This document shows, in pieces, positions 61,621 through 64,000 of a DNA stretch of 64,000 nt. The stretch is from the NCBI RefSeq assembly GCF_012926615.1, contig NZ_JABBNU010000004.1, positions 1 to 64,000 on the forward strand, in the 5' to 3' direction. This DNA comes from Marinigracilibium pacificum. Lineage in GTDB: Bacteria; Bacteroidota; Bacteroidia; Cytophagales; Cyclobacteriaceae. The position numbers and the translations under genes are program-made. Positions within the stretch are counted from its first letter, which is position 1; each line of letters starts with the position of its first letter. The notes under the pieces were generated by a model. It did not search any database. It was given only the letters and a program-made list of their open reading frames with translations, and had not been told where the DNA came from.

Positions 61621-64000
61621 ATGAAAAAATATATATGTATTCATGGACACTTTTATCAGCCGCCACGAGAAAATGCCTGGCTGGAAACTATAGAAGTTCA
61701 GGAATCTGCTTTTCCATTTCATGACTGGAATGAAAGAATAAATTTTGAATGTTATGGACCAAATGCTCAGGCAAGAGTACTTGATAGTGATGGGAAAATC
61801 ATAAACATTGTAAATAATTACAGTAAGATCAGTTTTAATTTTGGTCCTACCCTTCTGTCGTGGATGGAAGAATACGAACCATCGACTTACAAAGGTATTC
61901 TGGAGGCAGACCTGGAAAGCATGTCCAGATTTAAGGGGCATGGGTCTGCGATGGCACAGGTGTATAATCACATTATCATGCCATTGGCCAATACCAGGGA
62001 TAAGGAAACTCAGATTATTTGGGGAATTAAAGATTTTGAGCATCGTTTCAAAAGGCAACCCGAGGGTATGTGGCTGGCTGAAACAGCTGTTGACCTGGAG
62101 TCTTTGGATCTTATGGCCAAGCATGGTATTAAATATACCCTGTTAGCACCAAGGCAGGCAAAAAGATTTAGGAAAATTGGAGATAAAGAGTGGACTGACG
62201 GAATTAACTCTAGAAAGTCTTATATCATAAACCTTCCTTCAGGCAGACAAATGAATTTGTTTTTCTATGATGGAGATAGGTCGCAAGAAATTGCATTTAA
62301 AGGCCTTTTATCTGATGGAGAGAAATTCGCTCATCATTTAACAAGTTCTTTTGATGAAACAGATAAAGATAGCCAATTAGTTCATGTGGCAACAGATGGT
62401 GAAAGCTATGGACACCATCACAGATATGGAGAAATGGCATTGGCTTACTGCCTAAAAAAAATTGAGTCACTAAAAGAATTTGAGTTAATAAATTACGGTC
62501 AATATCTGGAGATTAATCCACCGGTTCATGAGGTCGAAATTCATGAAGATAGCTCCTGGAGTTGTGTTCATGGCATAGAAAGATGGAGAAGTGACTGCGG
62601 CTGTAGTACAGGTGGCCGCCCTGAGTGGAATCAAAAATGGAGGGTTGGACTACGGGATTCTCTCAACTGGCTAAGAGATGAGCTTGCAGCATCCTATGAA
62701 AAAGAAATGAAAAAGTTTGAAACTGATCCATGGGAGCTTAGGCAAAAATATATAGAAGTTCTTCTTAACAGGTCAAGACCGTCAGTAGATCGGTTTATCA
62801 ATAAATATGTCAAGAAGATACCAGAAAATCAGACAGAAAAGACTCATTTGTTAAGGCTATTAGAACTGCAAAGGCAAAGTCTTTTAATGTTTACAAGCTG
62901 CGGGTGGTTTTTTGATGAACTATCAGGTATTGAGACCGTTCAAATTCTTCAATATGCTGATCGGGCTATTCAGCTCGCTGAAAGTGAGGCAAACATAAAT
63001 CTTGAAAAGGAATTTGCAAATAAGCTAGAGGCGGCACTAAGTAATATTGAACAGTTTGGTGATGGGAAGAAAATATATAATGAACTGGTCAGAACAGGTA
63101 GGTTAACATTAACAAGTATCGGACTTCATTATGCTGTTAACTCTTTGTTTGCTGATAATCCAGCTATGCTCTCTGTATTAAATTATGACTGTGAAAGCGA
63201 AATATATAAGAGATATGAAGCGGGGATGCAAAGGCTTGCATTGGGTAAAACTAAGGTTGTTAGTAAGGTAACTCAAAGTGAAAAAGTATTTTGGTTTGTA
63301 ATTGTTTATCTCGGGCAACATCAGTTATTAGGTACTTCATCTAATAAGTTTGATGATGAATCTTTTGCCAGGGTTTCAAAAGAAATAAGAGATGAATTTA
63401 ATATTGGTAACATATCCAAAACCATAGATATAATAAGAGCGAACTTTAAATCAAAGAGTTTTAGCTTTTATGATATGTTCAGAGACGAGCAAAACAAACT
63501 TCTGGATACGGTATTACAGGAAAGTATTTCACAGGCCGAATCTTCCTACCGTAGAATCTATGATCGAAATTACAATCTATTAAATGTAATGAAGAATCAT
63601 GGACTGCATATTCCATTAGCTTTAAAAAGGAATATTGAGGGTGTGGTGCAAACAGAACTGAAAAAAATATTCCAAAATGCAAAGCTTGATATGGTTAAAC
63701 TGGAAGGAACTGTTAAGGAGGCCAAAAAGTGGAATGTTACCGTGAATAATGTCATTTTGAATCCATTGGTAAACAACAGACTCATACAGATGTTGAATGA
63801 TTATATTGAACAGCCGGATGATGAAGGGACAATTAAGAATATTAGGAAATCGATAAGGCTTATGCGGTCTATCGGACTAGAAAGTAATTTTAAACAATTA
63901 CAAAACCTGACTTTTAATATGCTTAGAGGATATGATCCATTTATTCACAACAATATGGATCTTATTGAGTCCTTAGCTGAAGAGCTCAATTTAAATCCTG
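61621..64000 (+). CDS. GH57 family glycoside hydrolase with DUF3536 (3' end cut by window)
   Basis: Starts at the ATG directly after the glgB stop (0 nt gap) and stays open for 793 codons to the window end. MKKYICIHGHFYQPPRENAW is the canonical GH57 opening. QPEGMWLAETAVDLES holds the candidate nucleophile Glu. VATDGESYGHHHRYGEMAL gives the second acid, and CSTGGRPEWNQKWR is typical of the DUF3536 subgroup. The C-terminal part is helical. GH57 enzymes act on alpha-glucans as amylase or branching enzyme, and the operon supports glucan remodelling. The last residues are outside the window. Confidence 0.93.
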   Translation, partial: MKKYICIHGHFYQPPRENAWLETIEVQESAFPFHDWNERINFECYGPNAQARVLDSDGKIINIVNNYSKISFNFGPTLLSWMEEYEPSTYKGILEADLESMSRFKGHGSAMAQVYNHIIMPLANTRDKETQIIWGIKDFEHRFKRQPEGMWLAETAVDLESLDLMAKHGIKYTLLAPRQAKRFRKIGDKEWTDGINSRKSYIINLPSGRQMNLFFYDGDRSQEIAFKGLLSDGEKFAHHLTSSFDETDKDSQLVHVATDGESYGHHHRYGEMALAYCLKKIESLKEFELINYGQYLEINPPVHEVEIHEDSSWSCVHGIERWRSDCGCSTGGRPEWNQKWRVGLRDSLNWLRDELAASYEKEMKKFETDPWELRQKYIEVLLNRSRPSVDRFINKYVKKIPENQTEKTHLLRLLELQRQSLLMFTSCGWFFDELSGIETVQILQYADRAIQLAESEANINLEKEFANKLEAALSNIEQFGDGKKIYNELVRTGRLTLTSIGLHYAVNSLFADNPAMLSVLNYDCESEIYKRYEAGMQRLALGKTKVVSKVTQSEKVFWFVIVYLGQHQLLGTSSNKFDDESFARVSKEIRDEFNIGNISKTIDIIRANFKSKSFSFYDMFRDEQNKLLDTVLQESISQAESSYRRIYDRNYNLLNVMKNHGLHIPLALKRNIEGVVQTELKKIFQNAKLDMVKLEGTVKEAKKWNVTVNNVILNPLVNNRLIQMLNDYIEQPDDEGTIKNIRKSIRLMRSIGLESNFKQLQNLTFNMLRGYDPFIHNNMDLIESLAEELNLNP

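Noticed and set aside
1-64000. CRISPR arrays, tRNA or rRNA genes, prophage
   Set aside because: No regularly spaced short repeats, cloverleaf-like segments, rRNA stretches or phage structural genes were noticed on reading.

Overview
The window looks like chromosomal DNA from a marine or soil Bacteroidota, probably of the Cytophagales/Fulvivirga-Marivirga kind. The genome is AT-rich. Two proteins end in type IX secretion (T9SS) sorting tails, lipoproteins carry Bacteroidota-style lipoboxes, and genes mostly lack strong Shine-Dalgarno sites. No rRNA, tRNA or CRISPR array was found. The taxonomic call rests on style and gene content, not on a marker gene.

Region 1 (1-10.6 kb) is accessory. Seven genes, all on the + strand, are separated by long gaps filled with dispersed repeats. 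Five head-to-tail copies of a ~110-155 bp element (called P here) each begin with a 32-nt palindrome and lie 38-63 nt after a stop codon. A second AT-rich ~100 bp element (U) lies upstream of four genes. A REP-associated tyrosine transposase (RAYT) relic with an in-frame stop is flanked by inverted REP-like palindromes, and its right flank is tandemly duplicated. Cargo includes a UPF0158 protein, a DUF6933-like protein, a two-domain methyltransferase, three secreted or membrane hydrolases in the wider region (the third just beyond it, at 15.6 kb), a membrane SRPBCC protein with a DUF5519 protein, and an uncharacterised 435-aa protein. The layout resembles a cassette array, but no integrase is visible.

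Region 2 (10.7-28.9 kb) holds a 1399-aa secreted chitinase with two GH18 domains, a secreted esterase, a CPH-type copper ATPase operon (with a haloalkane-dehalogenase-like hydrolase and an SLC13 permease), a voltage-gated-type cation channel, a metallophosphoesterase, a T9SS cargo protein, isopentenyl-diphosphate isomerase, and an LruC-domain lipoprotein.

Region 3 (29-55 kb) is mostly housekeeping and envelope functions: cysE and cysM for cysteine synthesis, an MtfA-like peptidase fused to a SEC-C motif, a rhomboid protease, a TPR-AAA ATPase paired with a TPR membrane protein, truA, an aldo/keto reductase, the ybbA/ybbP exporter divergent from a TesA-like lipase, a PhzF-like isomerase, a cydAB cytochrome bd operon with a porin and small membrane proteins, a TPR histidine kinase, an M28 peptidase behind glnS, and msrB. 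Two genes of 52 codons (40057 and 54994) are added from direct reading.

Region 4 (56.1-64 kb) is a tightly packed glycogen/alpha-glucan operon: GlgE maltosyltransferase, maltokinase, GlgB branching enzyme and a GH57/DUF3536 amylase-like enzyme that runs off the right edge. Together they would build branched alpha-glucan from maltose-1-phosphate and remodel it.
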